From the NCBI GenBank assembly GCA_024275635.1, contig JAJRYT010000145.1, positions 1-46,972 of the forward strand: a DNA stretch of 46,972 nucleotides. Reading direction: 5' to 3'. This stretch comes from Chloroflexota bacterium (GTDB lineage: Bacteria; Chloroflexota; Anaerolineae; Promineifilales; Promineifilaceae). How positions within the stretch are numbered: the stretch's first letter is position 1; the number at the start of each line of letters is the position of its first letter. The translations under genes were made by a program, and so were the position numbers. Below the pieces are notes generated by a model, which saw only the letters and a list, made by a program, of their open reading frames with translations, did no database searches and was not told the DNA's origin. Below, piece after piece: positions 6,648 to 16,695 of the stretch.

Positions 6648-9455
6648 TCATCGGGTAATTGTAATGGGCACAGCGTGGGGGGAACCAATGAAGTTGCCGT
6701 CGTTCCCCACCAGAATCAGACGAATGACATAATCGCCAGCGGGCAGGGCGTCGGCGTGAAGCTGCTCCAGAAGGCCGTCGTTGATGGGCTGGTTGTGGGT
6801 GACGCCAAAGGTTGTCCAGTCGGTGGGGGAACGGCCGTCCCCAATCTCCAACTTGTAATACTGCACCTGGGCCGGGTCAAACTGGGCTGTGCCTATGATG
6901 GGAACCAACCCACTCACCGCCTGCCCCGGCGTGGGCGACGTGATGCGGTAGCTGCTCCCGCCAGGAGCCGAGTTGTCGGCCCCGTCGCCTTCACCGCTGC
7001 CGTCGGCTGAGGCGGCGGACGAGGCGGATGAACCGAACGGGCAGACCGTCGGCGGGGCCATCCGAAAGCCCGTACCCTGCGCCCAGAGCCGCGCCCGCAC
7101 TTCGTCCGGGTAGTGGGGCGGGATGGGCAAATAGAGGCGCGCCTCAGCGTCATCCGGGCGCAGGGCGCGGTTGAGGACGCACTCCGTCGGGAGCGGCGAC
7201 TCCGTGCCGTCGGTTAAGACGGGCCGGGCGATGCGTTGGGCGTCAACAGCCGCCAGCGGTTGGGTGATGAGCGTCCACGCGCCGGGATTGACGCTGACGT
7301 TGGTGTTGTAGGGAATGCGGGCGATGCCGTGCTGGGGGGCGTTGACCAAGAACAGGTCGGTGCGGATGGAGGTGCATTGCCCGCCGCCGGTTCCCTGGGG
7401 ACGGCAAACCATGCGGGCCTCAATGTTGGGCGGTTGGGGGAAGTCGGTGGGGGGAAGACGGCCGTCTACCAGCAAACTGCGCTGCATCCCCTCGTCGGCA
7501 TAAATCCCCTCCATCACCCGCCGCCACACGGGCGCCGCGCCGAACAAACCCGACGAATCCACCATCGGGTGGCCGTCCGAATTGCCCATCCACACGCCGA
7601 CGACGACGCCCGGCGTGTAACCCATCGTCCAGTTGTCGCGGTAATCATTCGTCGTGCCCGTTTTGGCCGCCGCCGGGAAGGGCAAATTTAGCGGATTATT
7701 GACTTCCATCGCCGGAACCCGCGCCCCGTCGTCGTCCAAAATGTCGGTGATGATGTAGGCGATGCCGGGATTGAGGACGTTGGCCGGGGGGACGCGATCC
7801 TGCTGCAAATCGTACAGCACGTTGCCGCGGCTGTCGGTAATTTTGAGGATGCTGGTCAGGCGGGGGCGCTGGCCGCCGTTGGCCAACGTGGCGTAGGCGT
7901 GGGCCATCTCCAACAGGGGCACTTCGCCGCCGCCCAGGGTGAGGGCCAGGCCGTAAAAGCCGGGCGGTTCGTCCAGCGATTCGATGCCCAGTTTGCGCGC
8001 CGCAGCGATGAAGGTGGGCACGCCGATGTCGCGGATGAGCTGGATGGGGGGGATGTTGTAGCTGTTGGCGAGGGCGTCGCGGAAGAGGACGGGGCCGTGG
8101 TAACGGCCGTCATAATTCACCGGCCGCATCATCTCCCCATCGCCCAAATCCAGCACAATGGGCACGTCCCACAGCACATCGGCCGTCGTCCAGCCGCGCT
8201 CCATCGCTGCGGCGTAGGTGATGGGCTTGATGCTGCTTCCCGGCTGGCGCGGCTGCAAGGCGACGTTCACCTGGCCGTCAATCGCGTCGTCAAAATAATC
8301 GAGGCTGCCCACCATCCCCAAAATTTCGCCGGTGGAGGGCTTGAGGACAACGATGGAGGCGTTGCTGACGTTGTGCGCCGCCGCCCGCGCCGCCACCTGC
8401 TCCCGCGCCGCCTGTTCTGCCAGCTTGTGGATGTTCAAATCCAGGCTGGTCGTCACCTGCCAGCCGCCGCGCACGAGGGCGTCTGGGCCGTAACGCTGTT
8501 CCAGCTCCTGCTGGGCGTAGAGGACAAAATGGGGCGCTTCCAGCACAGTATCAACCGCCGCCGAGCCGACGCCAATCAACGGCTGGAGGGTCAGGGGCGT
8601 TCCTTTGGCAACCTCAGCGTCAACGTAGCTGGCATACCCTTCTTCGACCATCAAATCGAGGATCAATTCCTGCCGCGCTTTGGCCCCGTCGAAATTGGTA
8701 TACGGGTCCCAATCGAGCGGCGATTGGGGCAGGCCGGCCAGGAAGGCAGCCTCGGCCAGGTTCAGCTCCTGCGCCGTTTTGCCGAAGTAGGTTTGGGCGG
8801 CGGCTTCGATGCCGTAGGCCAGGTTGCCGTAGTAGATTTCGTTCAGGTACATCTGAATGATCTCTTCTTTCTGGCGCTGCTGGGTCATGATGAAGGCAAG
8901 GAAGATTTCGCGGATTTTGCGCTGGTAGCTGGCGGTGACGCGCTCTTCGTAGCTGAAGGCGATGTGGCGCACAAGCTGCTGGGGGATGGTGCTGGCTCCG
9001 ATGGGACGGCCGCCCTGGTTGCGGTAGTTACTGATGATGGCGGCGGCGATGGCGGAGAGATCGAAGCCGGGATTGGCCCAGAAGGTGTCGTCTTCAACGG
9101 CAACGGCCGTATCAATCGCCACCCTGGGAATTTCCGAGTAAGCCAGCCAGCGCCGCTTCTCGGTAGGATGCAGTTCAAACAGGAGCGTGCCATTGCGGTC
9201 ATAAAAGCGGGGCGTGCCTCCTAACCCCGTCCCGCGGAAGGCGACGACTTCGTCAATCGCGCCGGATAGCTGGTTGCTCAAATATACATACCCGCCCAGA
9301 AAAGCAAGCAAGCCCACAATCAAGCCAATAAGCCCAAGCTGCACCAAAATCAGGAAAATACGCACGCAGCCGCCTTTGGATTTCTTTTTTTTGCCGGGTT
9401 GCTTTGTTGGGTTTGGCTGGCTCGGCCGTAAATATTTGAACTCGTAATCGCCCAT
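6648..9455 (-). CDS. Class A penicillin-binding protein (glycosyltransferase/transpeptidase)
   Basis: This 935-residue bifunctional murein synthase has a basic cytoplasmic N-terminus and a TM helix at about 33-60. The GT51 domain shows VAVEDDTFW (catalytic Glu121; the usual EDxxFxxH histidine is Asn here), IGASTIPQQLVR and YLNEIYYG. The transpeptidase domain shows SSIK (Ser407/Lys410), SYN and KTGT. A C-terminal tail of about 200 residues carries an SSYRITSP segment and an Ig-like module, as in many Chloroflexota and Gram-positive PBPs. It builds peptidoglycan outside the cytoplasmic membrane. There is no clear Shine-Dalgarno before ATG 9455, but the next methionines fall too late. Bases 9456-9646 upstream contain no gene. 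Confidence 0.95.
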   Translation of the reverse strand: MGDYEFKYLRPSQPNPTKQPGKKKKSKGGCVRIFLILVQLGLIGLIVGLLAFLGGYVYLSNQLSGAIDEVVAFRGTGLGGTPRFYDRNGTLLFELHPTEKRRWLAYSEIPRVAIDTAVAVEDDTFWANPGFDLSAIAAAIISNYRNQGGRPIGASTIPQQLVRHIAFSYEERVTASYQRKIREIFLAFIMTQQRQKEEIIQMYLNEIYYGNLAYGIEAAAQTYFGKTAQELNLAEAAFLAGLPQSPLDWDPYTNFDGAKARQELILDLMVEEGYASYVDAEVAKGTPLTLQPLIGVGSAAVDTVLEAPHFVLYAQQELEQRYGPDALVRGGWQVTTSLDLNIHKLAEQAAREQVAARAAAHNVSNASIVVLKPSTGEILGMVGSLDYFDDAIDGQVNVALQPRQPGSSIKPITYAAAMERGWTTADVLWDVPIVLDLGDGEMMRPVNYDGRYHGPVLFRDALANSYNIPPIQLIRDIGVPTFIAAARKLGIESLDEPPGFYGLALTLGGGEVPLLEMAHAYATLANGGQRPRLTSILKITDSRGNVLYDLQQDRVPPANVLNPGIAYIITDILDDDGARVPAMEVNNPLNLPFPAAAKTGTTNDYRDNWTMGYTPGVVVGVWMGNSDGHPMVDSSGLFGAAPVWRRVMEGIYADEGMQRSLLVDGRLPPTDFPQPPNIEARMVCRPQGTGGGQCTSIRTDLFLVNAPQHGIARIPYNTNVSVNPGAWTLITQPLAAVDAQRIARPVLTDGTESPLPTECVLNRALRPDDAEARLYLPIPPHYPDEVRARLWAQGTGFRMAPPTVCPFGSSASSAASADGSGEGDGADNSAPGGSSYRITSPTPGQAVSGLVPIIGTAQFDPAQVQYYKLEIGDGRSPTDWTTFGVTHNQPINDGLLEQLHADALPAGDYVIRLILVGNDGNFIGSPHAVPITITR

Positions 9456-9646
9456 GCGCTTATGTTAATCGGAATGGGCGAGTTTGCAAATGGAAAAGCC
9501 TGCGAGTTTACGAATGTGGTTCTTCTTCCAAAAGTTCGGGGGGCACTTTACTTATCGAGAAGAATCAACTCAGATGAGGTTTTTGTATGGTACGGCATAA
9601 ATCAAACTATGTTCCAGGGCGCTTAAAATTCCAGAAACGTGTCTCG

Positions 9647-9689
9647 TTAGTTACATATGTCACACTGTTCGAGTGACATATGTAACTAA
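9647..9689. repeat. 17-bp perfect inverted repeat at the edge of the transposase remnant
   Basis: ttagttacatatgtcac (9647-9663) and gtgacatatgtaactaa (9673-9689) are exact complements around a 9-nt loop. It immediately precedes the transposase reading frame (first ATG at 9694), so it may be the end structure or promoter/operator of the element. It contains ATATGT/ACATAT, which is AT-richer than the surroundings. Confidence 0.6.
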
Positions 9690-10412
9690 TAGCATGATGT
9701 TAGGATTTCGTAAGTTTTTCAATGATTTAGGTCTTGACTTGCTTGTTCCACAACGAAAACACATGCTTAACATGGCTGATGCGTTGCTCGTTTGTGAAGA
9801 TACCAAGACCTTAGCCGCCCTTCAGCGGCAGTTTGTGCAAGCCCCTGATGCCTCAAACATGGCTGATTTTCTACGAGTCAGTCCATGGCAAACCCATGAT
9901 GTCTGCGATGCGCTCCGTCAACATCAGGTTGACTGATTGTTAGTAGAAGCCAAAAGGACAAATGCGCCGCAGGTCATCTATATTAACATTGGCGATTCGT
10001 TGGGTGAAAAAGATAAAGCCACCCGCCATATTCAAGCGGTAGATTGCATTATGACCACAGCGAAAGCACAAAAAACAAACCGCGCTACAAAAACGCTTTC
10101 TGTTATCTCGTCTGTACGATACGAGTAGGAAACCTGACCGCTACTGTCGATATACGTTTGTATTTACGTGAGAAAACGGTTCGTCGTTTAAATCGGAAAC
10201 GGAAAAAGGGAAACAGTCTTCATTTTCGCAGCAAATATCGAATAGCGCATACTATTTTGGAACAGTTGCACCCTCTGTTGCCCAAGGGTTGGAAAATTGT
10301 AGTGCAATTCGATAGTTGGTATGCATCTGCTCGTCTAATTAAATACTGTCGCCGCCAAAGACAGAGCGTCTATTCTTTTGTTAAAAGTGCAGCTTTCGCC
10401 CATGTCGAGTAA
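9673..10412 (+). pseudogene. Decayed DDE transposase (IS4-superfamily type)
   Basis: Three pieces together read as one transposase. Frame 1 starts near ATG 9694 (MMLGFRKFFNDLGLDLLVP), meets TGA at 9934-9936, then continues in frame with VIYINIGDSLGEKDKATRH. At about 10047 one base is missing (TGG CAT has become TG CAT), after which frame 3 gives HYDHSESTKNKPRYKN and TVDIRLYLREKTVRRLNR, through the FDSWYAS motif. It ends at TAA 10410-10412 before the expected catalytic Glu domain. There are thus one nonsense codon, one frameshift and a C-terminal truncation. The I-G-D-S near the first acidic position is probably a changed I-D-D-S. Family-level assignment is uncertain. The stretch is AT-richer than its neighbours and lacks the ACGGCCGT octamer, which supports foreign origin. 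Confidence 0.85.
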
Positions 10413-10767
10413 AGATGCAAAACCGAGTTTTGAACCGTGCCAAAATCCGTTAAAAATGGATTTGGATGGCACACTAATCAGATGTTTATGCGTTTGAACG
10501 CACTTCTTGTGTTAGCTATGGAGTGAAATCCATAGCAAATTATTGGCTGTAAATATCATTTACACGCCCAAGGTAAATTGTCGATTTACGGCCGTCCCGC
10601 CTAGGTAGCCGGCTGCCTTACGCTGGTGGGCTGACGGAATTGAAAATCGGGGATCGTTAAGGGTAAAGGCGATGATACCCGGGGCAGGGCGCGACAATCG
10701 CCATCTTATTCCTTACCGGCAACCAATTGAGCCGGTGAAACAGGCAGTCTATCGTGACCATACGTCA
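10413..10767. other. 355-bp gene-free region with two hairpins
   Basis: No gene was seen. An imperfect hairpin lies at about 10437-10473 (gtgcca ... tggcac with inner aatcc/ggatt) and an 8-bp perfect stem at 10515-10536 (gctatgga / tccatagc). One ACGGCCGT is at 10588. The left part may be residue of the transposon. The right part follows the response-regulator gene and may hold its transcript end. Confidence 0.4.
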
Positions 10768-11412
10768 TTAATCTAAATCAATCAACCCTTTCTGGATGGC
10801 GTATTTAACAAGGGCCGTGCGGCTGTGGAGGTTGAGTTTACGCATGATGTTTTCCCGGTGGCGGCTGACGGTTTTGGCGCTGATTTTAAGCTGGTCGCCA
10901 ATATCGGCGTTGCTCAACCCTTCGGCCACCAGAATCAAAACCTGCTGCTCACGAGCGGTGAGTTCCAGGATTTGTCCTCGCTCATCCTGTTTAACATAAT
11001 CTTGGACCAGGCGTGTTGCCAGGGAAGGGTAAAGGAAGACTTCGCCACGGTGAACGGTGCGGATGGCAGCAACCAGATCATCGGGAGCGGCGCGTTTGGG
11101 AATGTAGCCGGAGGCGCCGGCTTTAAGCATCTGGAAGAAGTATTCGTCGTCTTCGTAGATGGTAAGGGCGAGAACGGCCGTATCCGGGACCAGTTTCTTT
11201 ATCTCCCGTGTGGCTTCAATCCCATTCATATCCGGCATTTGAATATCCATCAACACGACATCCGGCTTTAGGGACAGCGCCATTTTCACGGCCACAGCGC
11301 CACATTCAGCCTCGCCCACAATGAGCATATCTGTCTGCACTTCCAATAACATCCGCAGACCAGAGCGTACCATAACATGATCATCAACCAAAATTAGCTT
11401 AATTGGAGTCAC
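10768..11412 (-). CDS. NarL/LuxR-family response regulator
   Basis: This is a protein of about 214 residues. The receiver domain has the acidic pair DDH near the N-terminus, the phosphoacceptor in VVLMDIQMPDMNG, a Thr in ALTIYED and the Lys in GYIPKRA. The C-terminal LuxR-type HTH is LTAREQQVLILVAEGLSNAD followed by SAKTVSRHRENIMRKL. It is the DNA-binding output of a two-component pair. The GTG at 11412 is preferred because AAGGAG lies exactly 7 nt upstream; the TTG two codons earlier is too close to it. The gene overlaps the 3' end of the NarX-type kinase gene by 14 bp, so the two are almost certainly cognate and co-translated. Confidence 0.95.
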   Translation of the reverse strand: MTPIKLILVDDHVMVRSGLRMLLEVQTDMLIVGEAECGAVAVKMALSLKPDVVLMDIQMPDMNGIEATREIKKLVPDTAVLALTIYEDDEYFFQMLKAGASGYIPKRAAPDDLVAAIRTVHRGEVFLYPSLATRLVQDYVKQDERGQILELTAREQQVLILVAEGLSNADIGDQLKISAKTVSRHRENIMRKLNLHSRTALVKYAIQKGLIDLD

Positions 11413-13480
11413 AGACAAGCTCCTTACGCATGGGAATGTTTATCTGAATCATAGTCCCCGATCCAGGTTGGGATAAAATTTGACAATGACCCTCAACCAG
11501 GTCAACCCGCTCCTTAATCCCCAACAACCCCCATCCTGACCGCGTCTTCGATCCGGTACGCAATATTTCATCGGGATCGAATCCACAGCCATCATCCTGA
11601 ATCAAAAGTTGAATTTCCTGACAGTCCAATGTTAGTTCTACATTGACGACCTGGGCTTGAGCATGTTTTGCTACATTGGTCAGAGCCTCTTGGGTAATGC
11701 GAAACAGGATGATTTCCAATTCTGGTTGCACACGCCGCGGCTGTCCTCTCACGGTAAATTGGATGGCTACCCCCATCTGCGTCTCGAACTCTTTAATCAG
11801 GCCCCGCATTGCCGGCGCCAACCCTAGATCATCTAAAACAGAGGGGCGCAGACCTACAACCAGATTTTGAAGTTCATGCAAAACCATGGTGTTCATTGTT
11901 TTTAATTTCACCAACTGCTGCGCTCCGCGCTCTGGGTTGTGAGTAATGCTGTCGCTGGCGGCAGCTAACCCCAGGCCCAGGGCAGTTAACATTTGCCCCG
12001 GCCCATCATGCAGCTCACGGGCAATACGCTGACGTTCGTTTTCCTGGGCAGATACGATTTGATGGAGTAATTCGCCGCGCAGCGCTTCGCGGTTTTGGAC
12101 TTCTTGGTATAGGATGGCATTTTCGACAGCCATACTGAGCTGGCTGGCAATTGTGCTAATGAGGGAAAGATCATGCCGAGTGAAGGGGTTCGCGTCTACA
12201 TTCATACTCAATACCAAACTGCCCGTGACTTGTTCTTGTGCGCTTAATGGCATCCCCACGATGAATGTGCCCATTCCCTCAACCTCAGGCTCGTTCCGGG
12301 GGGCTATGTTTTCCAGAGGCATAATGACTTCCCCAACCCAACAGGCAGACTGACCGGCACCAACCACGTATTGGCCAATGGCCTGAAGTTTTCGCCTGAC
12401 TTGTTTGTTTACGATGGAGTCGTCTTCGTCGCAGTAGCCAACACAGACAATTTGCTGTAACGGCCGTTCCACTTTCTCTCGCAAAAATATCATCCCGCCT
12501 TCAATTCGGGGCACGCTGTCAAATACCTGATCCATTGTTTTTTGCAGCAGCGTCTCCAGGTCTAGCGTCGCCGCCAGGCTGCGGGAAAGGTCAAATAACA
12601 TCGTCAGGTCTTGAACGGCCGTTTGCAATTCCCGATTCAACTTCTCCGTTTCCGCGCGCGCCTGCTGTTGTGTGGCTAACGCGGCCTGCTGGGCGGCCAA
12701 CCGTTCCTCATTAGCTGTGGCCAACTGCTGCTGGCGTTCCAACTCAAAAGCTCGCAGCGCCCGGATAACAAACAAGGCAACCACGCTGCCGGCAACCGCC
12801 CGGAATATTTGTATGGGAAACCCCAATAGCTGCTGGAACAGGTCGGCATTGAGAAAGGTGGATGGGAAGAGTACGCTGGGCTTGGTGACCAACTGGCCGA
12901 CGGCGCCGTAAAAGACCAGCGCCACCACCGCCCAACGTAAATCTTTGGCGCATTTCACCAACCCTCTAGTCTGAAAAGCGCGTCGTTGTAACAACAAAGC
13001 CCAGGCCGCCAAAAAAGCGCCCGGCATACCCAACATATATCGGCTGAGCACATCAATAATTGTCATATAGTTGGCCCGATACGGTTGGAAATATAGAAGG
13101 GTAAATGTTGTAATCCCGCCCCAAATTGTAACTATGACCGCGACCGATATAAAAGTATATTGACGGCCGTTTCCATCATCCTGGCTCCGGTAAGTAAAAA
13201 TCATACGAAAGCCAAAAATAATAAGCAGCAAGAAGGAAACTATTAAAAGGACAATATCCGCCACATTAAGCAAAAACGGATTTGGCGTTTCAATCAAGCC
13301 ATCGCCATGCAGGCGCGTCATCGCTTCCACCCATTCATGCAGCCCATGAAGAATGCCAAATCCAGCCAAATAGCGCAATACTCGCGCGCCACGAAATCCG
13401 GATGTACGCCCCGATTCCAGCCAGACAAGAAGGCCCATACTAAAAAAGGCCAGCCCATATACAAAAAAAATAAAAATCAT
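11399..13480 (-). CDS. NarX-type membrane histidine kinase with GAF domain
   Basis: This is a 693-residue sensor. Residues 1-245 contain about six or seven TM helices (MIFIFFVYGLAFFSMGLLVW onward), a multi-pass input module. A coiled coil (about 245-300) then leads to a GAF domain (about 300-460, ends NAILYQEV). The HisKA_3 dimerization box is QRIARELHDGPGQ (His at about 485), and the ATPase has NVAKHA, DDGCGFD and GWGLLGIKERV. HisKA_3 kinases pair with NarL-type regulators, and the overlapping downstream gene is exactly that. Signal unknown. The ORF start at 13480 has no strong ribosome-binding site. Confidence 0.93.
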   Translation of the reverse strand: MIFIFFVYGLAFFSMGLLVWLESGRTSGFRGARVLRYLAGFGILHGLHEWVEAMTRLHGDGLIETPNPFLLNVADIVLLIVSFLLLIIFGFRMIFTYRSQDDGNGRQYTFISVAVIVTIWGGITTFTLLYFQPYRANYMTIIDVLSRYMLGMPGAFLAAWALLLQRRAFQTRGLVKCAKDLRWAVVALVFYGAVGQLVTKPSVLFPSTFLNADLFQQLLGFPIQIFRAVAGSVVALFVIRALRAFELERQQQLATANEERLAAQQAALATQQQARAETEKLNRELQTAVQDLTMLFDLSRSLAATLDLETLLQKTMDQVFDSVPRIEGGMIFLREKVERPLQQIVCVGYCDEDDSIVNKQVRRKLQAIGQYVVGAGQSACWVGEVIMPLENIAPRNEPEVEGMGTFIVGMPLSAQEQVTGSLVLSMNVDANPFTRHDLSLISTIASQLSMAVENAILYQEVQNREALRGELLHQIVSAQENERQRIARELHDGPGQMLTALGLGLAAASDSITHNPERGAQQLVKLKTMNTMVLHELQNLVVGLRPSVLDDLGLAPAMRGLIKEFETQMGVAIQFTVRGQPRRVQPELEIILFRITQEALTNVAKHAQAQVVNVELTLDCQEIQLLIQDDGCGFDPDEILRTGSKTRSGWGLLGIKERVDLVEGHCQILSQPGSGTMIQINIPMRKELVCDSN

Positions 13481-13530
13481 AATACGCTGAATAAATCAAA
13501 AGCGCCGTATCGCGGCACCCGGCTTGTCAT

Positions 13531-15591
13531 CTAATTATTTTCCGCCGCCGGCAGCCATACGGAAAAAACGCTTCCTTTATCTACCTTGCTCTCTACATCC
13601 ATCGTGCCGCCATGCAGCGCCACTATATCCTTGGCCACAGCCAACCCCATCCCGGAACCAGGAATGTTAAACTGACCCACACGCTGTCCTCGGTAAAAGC
13701 GGTCAAAAATATACGGCGTTTCCCCCAGCGCAATGCCCATCCCGGTATCTTTGACACGTAAGTATAGTTGACCTCGTTCCGCATCATAACCGGTATTGAT
13801 TTGCACCCCGCCAGTCGTTGTATAGTTAATCGCGTTACTTATCAGGTTTGTCATCACCTGCTGCAACTGCTTCCGCTCTGCCCGTACCGGCGGCAAATTC
13901 ACGCCTGGCTCAAAAAGCAAGTCCAAATTAGCTTCCTGCGCCCGCTGCCGATAATAAACCATATTCTCGATTAAAAGTTCATTCAAATCCAACAACTCAA
14001 AAACAACATCCCCTTTGAACAAGTCTAACCGGAAAACATTTAAGATATCTTCAGTTAATTGTACAAGCTGATTCATTTTTTCACGAAGAACGGCGATATA
14101 ATGCGCGTGTCTATCCGGTTTACCCCGTTCCAATAAATCGAGATATAAGATTAGACTGGCGACCGGCGTGCGTAGTTCATGCGAAATATCTTCAATTAAC
14201 TTCGTCTTGAGCCGATCTAATTCCTTTAGCTGTTCGTTTGCGACTACTAGTTCCCGTGTGCGCTCAACAACGCGCTGCTCCATTTGGGCCGCATGTTCGG
14301 CCAGCCGTTCATGCAGTTGGGCATTTTCTATGGCCGCGGCGGCCGGCGCCGCCAACGACTCCAGCAGTGTCAGATCAGGCGGCTGAAAGTTATCGGCTAT
14401 TGTATCCATGACTTGTATCACGCCAATCACCATTTGTTTGACTTGCAGCGGGACACACAGCAGGGCACGTGTTTGCAGCGTCGTCTTCTGATCCACGCCG
14501 CTAAAATGGCGTTTATCGGTCTGGGCATCAGATATGATTAAGCTACTACCGTTTTGCGCTACCCAACCGGCGATACCCTCTCCCGGCTCTAATCGCCAGC
14601 CGCGCACAACGTCTTCATACGGCTCTGTAACCTGGCGGCAAACCAGTTCGCCAGTTATCTGGTCGATCAGCCAGATGGAGCAGGCGACAGCCCCCAACAT
14701 GAACCGCACTTCGTCTAACACAGTTTTCAGCACCCGGTCTAATTCGAGCGAGGAATTTAAGGCTTTCCAGGACTGGTTTATGAAGAAAAGTTCACGGTTG
14801 CTTTTTCGCAGCGCCTCTTCTGTTTGCGCGCGTTCGGTAACGTCGTGCAGGATGGCGTAAAGCAGAGGACGGCCGTTGATATTAACCGGCCTCGCGTGAA
14901 CTTCCATCTGGCGAAATTCACCAGACGCCAACCGGTGTGTAACGATAAAACTGTCCTGATGCCGGGACTGAACCTGGGCCACCATGATCGCTATCTCTTC
15001 CGGGGAACGGATATTGAGGGCGGCCACATCCATCTGCCGCATTTGCTCGCGGGTATACCCATAAAATTTGGCCGCAGCCTGGTTAACATCTACAAATTGC
15101 CAGGTTTGGGGATCAACGAGCCATTGGACGGCGGTGTGGGTTTCAAACATTTGCCGGTATTGTTCTTCGCTCTGGCGCAAAGCAATTTCGGCTTCTTTTT
15201 GTTTGGTAATGTCATGCAAAAGGCAGTGTGTGCATTGGAAATCACCCTGGTTATCGCTCTCAATTTGGCCGGAAAGGGAAATGACAATATGTGTTTTATC
15301 CCGACACAACATCTCAAATTGGGCATCTTTGACCCATTTGCTAACCTTAAAAATAGGGAATCGTCCTCGAAAAAGAGACTGGGAGTCTGGCGTGAGAAAA
15401 TTGCCAAACCAGCGGCCAATGACTTCATCGCGTGAATAACCAAGCATGGTTAGCCAGGCCTGGTTGACTCGGAGAAGACGACCGTCTTCATCTAACGATT
15501 GATACCCCAGGGGTAGATTCTCATAAAATGCGGTAGTATATTGGCGGTATTCTCCCAGATTGTCTATTAGCTTCTTTCCGGTTATATCCAT
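13531..15591 (-). CDS. PAS-PAS-GAF soluble histidine kinase
   Basis: This 686-residue cytoplasmic sensor kinase has PAS 1 at about 15-135, PAS 2 at about 145-270, and a GAF domain at about 290-430 (ends AAAIENAQLHERL). A coiled coil follows, then HisKA with DISHELRTPVASL (phospho-His), and an HATPase with NLISNAINYT (N), DTGMGI (G1), FDRFYRG (F) and GSGMGLAVAK (G2). No TM segment was seen. It lacks a receiver domain. It is 50 bp upstream of the NarX-type kinase, so all three signalling genes can form one transcript, with two kinases possibly feeding one regulator or an orphan partner elsewhere. Confidence 0.93.
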   Translation of the reverse strand: MDITGKKLIDNLGEYRQYTTAFYENLPLGYQSLDEDGRLLRVNQAWLTMLGYSRDEVIGRWFGNFLTPDSQSLFRGRFPIFKVSKWVKDAQFEMLCRDKTHIVISLSGQIESDNQGDFQCTHCLLHDITKQKEAEIALRQSEEQYRQMFETHTAVQWLVDPQTWQFVDVNQAAAKFYGYTREQMRQMDVAALNIRSPEEIAIMVAQVQSRHQDSFIVTHRLASGEFRQMEVHARPVNINGRPLLYAILHDVTERAQTEEALRKSNRELFFINQSWKALNSSLELDRVLKTVLDEVRFMLGAVACSIWLIDQITGELVCRQVTEPYEDVVRGWRLEPGEGIAGWVAQNGSSLIISDAQTDKRHFSGVDQKTTLQTRALLCVPLQVKQMVIGVIQVMDTIADNFQPPDLTLLESLAAPAAAAIENAQLHERLAEHAAQMEQRVVERTRELVVANEQLKELDRLKTKLIEDISHELRTPVASLILYLDLLERGKPDRHAHYIAVLREKMNQLVQLTEDILNVFRLDLFKGDVVFELLDLNELLIENMVYYRQRAQEANLDLLFEPGVNLPPVRAERKQLQQVMTNLISNAINYTTTGGVQINTGYDAERGQLYLRVKDTGMGIALGETPYIFDRFYRGQRVGQFNIPGSGMGLAVAKDIVALHGGTMDVESKVDKGSVFSVWLPAAENN

Positions 15592-15665
15592 GCCGTTAAT
15601 ACCCCAACGCCTCCCACTTTTTCAGGGGCAGGTCAGACGGATGCTTCAAGCGCCAGCGCCATCAG

Positions 15666-15700
15666 AGTATAGTATAGTTGCTCAGGTCTGTTTACTTCAA
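15666..15700 (-). promoter_or_regulatory. Sigma-70-like promoter for the signalling operon
   Basis: On the minus strand TTGAAG (15700-15695) and TATACT (15676-15671) are separated by 18 nt. A second overlapping TATACT lies at 15671-15666. Transcription would begin about 70 nt upstream of the kinase ATG at 15591. Confidence 0.55.
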
Positions 15701-15732
15701 GTGGCTTTAGTCCTGTTGGCCAATCATCTTGT

Positions 15733-16695
15733 TCAGGCTTGGCTGATAACGGCCGTTTCCCCCACCATCAATTGTGACCCCGCATCCAAAACGGCCGTCT
15801 TCACAAACCCCAAACCAATTGGCCCATCTGGCCCAACAGCCATTGAAGTGACAGAACCCACTTTCCGTCCTTCAGATATAATCTCTGCGCCCACGGTCGC
15901 CGAGACGGTGAGGCGTAATTTGACCAACTTTTTGGCTAACCGCCCCCGGCTCTCCATCCGGGCAATGATTTCCTGGCCAGTGTAGCATCCCTTATTAAAG
16001 GAAACATCATCCCACAAATCAGCTTCCAGGGGGATATAGTCGCCGGTTAGTTCGCGGCCAAAGCGGGGACGGCCGTGTTCAATGCGTAAAAAGTCAAAGG
16101 CGGCTTCATCAGCTACAACCAGGTCCGTCTCCAACAAATGCGACCATAAACCATCCCTGTCTGCTTCCCCGCACATAACAAAGTAACCGTCCCCGGCAAT
16201 AGGATCAGTGCGGTGGAGATAAGCGGTTACGCCACCAATCTTCGCCTGCCGCCAATGGTGACGCGGCAGTTCCACTTCAGGAAATCCCGCGGCGGTTAAG
16301 TTGTCTCTGCTTTGGGGGCCATAGACGGCGAAAACGGCCGTTTCCCCACTCACATCCTGCAAATGAAAATCGTCCTGAAAAAAAACAAACCGCATCAAGT
16401 AGCGGGCGATGACGTCGGTATTATCCTCACTGGTCAGCGCGTACACAACGTCGCTGCCAGCATACAAAATGAGCCGGTCAATGATGCGGCCAATGTCAGT
16501 GGTCAAAACCGTGGCCGCCCCTTCCCCGCTCTGTAAACCGTTCACCGCCTGGGTAGACATGCGGTTAATCAAATCCAGCCGGGTCTCGCCGGTGATTTTC
16601 AATAGGCCTAACGCACTGCGATCAACGAGAACGGCCGTTTCGTGGGCCGCCTTATAAACAACCGGATCAATCTGACTTTTCATTTTCATCTTCAA
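15733..16695 (-). CDS. ygfZ: YgfZ/GcvT-like folate-binding protein
   Basis: This 320-residue member of the folate-binding YgfZ family takes part in Fe-S cluster assembly or repair. The diagnostic signature K-G-C-Y-x-G-Q-E is present as NKGCYTGQEIIARMESRGR, and a C-terminal beta-barrel follows (GPIGLGFVKTA). The N-terminal domain resembles the aminomethyltransferase fold without the glycine-cleavage context. Three possible ATG starts (16695, 16689, 16683) all lie within the end of the upstream DinB-like gene, which stops at 16667, so translation is coupled. Many Fe-S enzymes are encoded nearby (radical SAM proteins), but a functional link is only suggested. Confidence 0.88.
   Translation of the reverse strand: MKMKMKSQIDPVVYKAAHETAVLVDRSALGLLKITGETRLDLINRMSTQAVNGLQSGEGAATVLTTDIGRIIDRLILYAGSDVVYALTSEDNTDVIARYLMRFVFFQDDFHLQDVSGETAVFAVYGPQSRDNLTAAGFPEVELPRHHWRQAKIGGVTAYLHRTDPIAGDGYFVMCGEADRDGLWSHLLETDLVVADEAAFDFLRIEHGRPRFGRELTGDYIPLEADLWDDVSFNKGCYTGQEIIARMESRGRLAKKLVKLRLTVSATVGAEIISEGRKVGSVTSMAVGPDGPIGLGFVKTAVLDAGSQLMVGETAVISQA

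Noticed and set aside
7899-9224. 441-codon open frame on the plus strand
   Set aside because: Shadow of the penicillin-binding protein gene, which has complete family motifs on the other strand.
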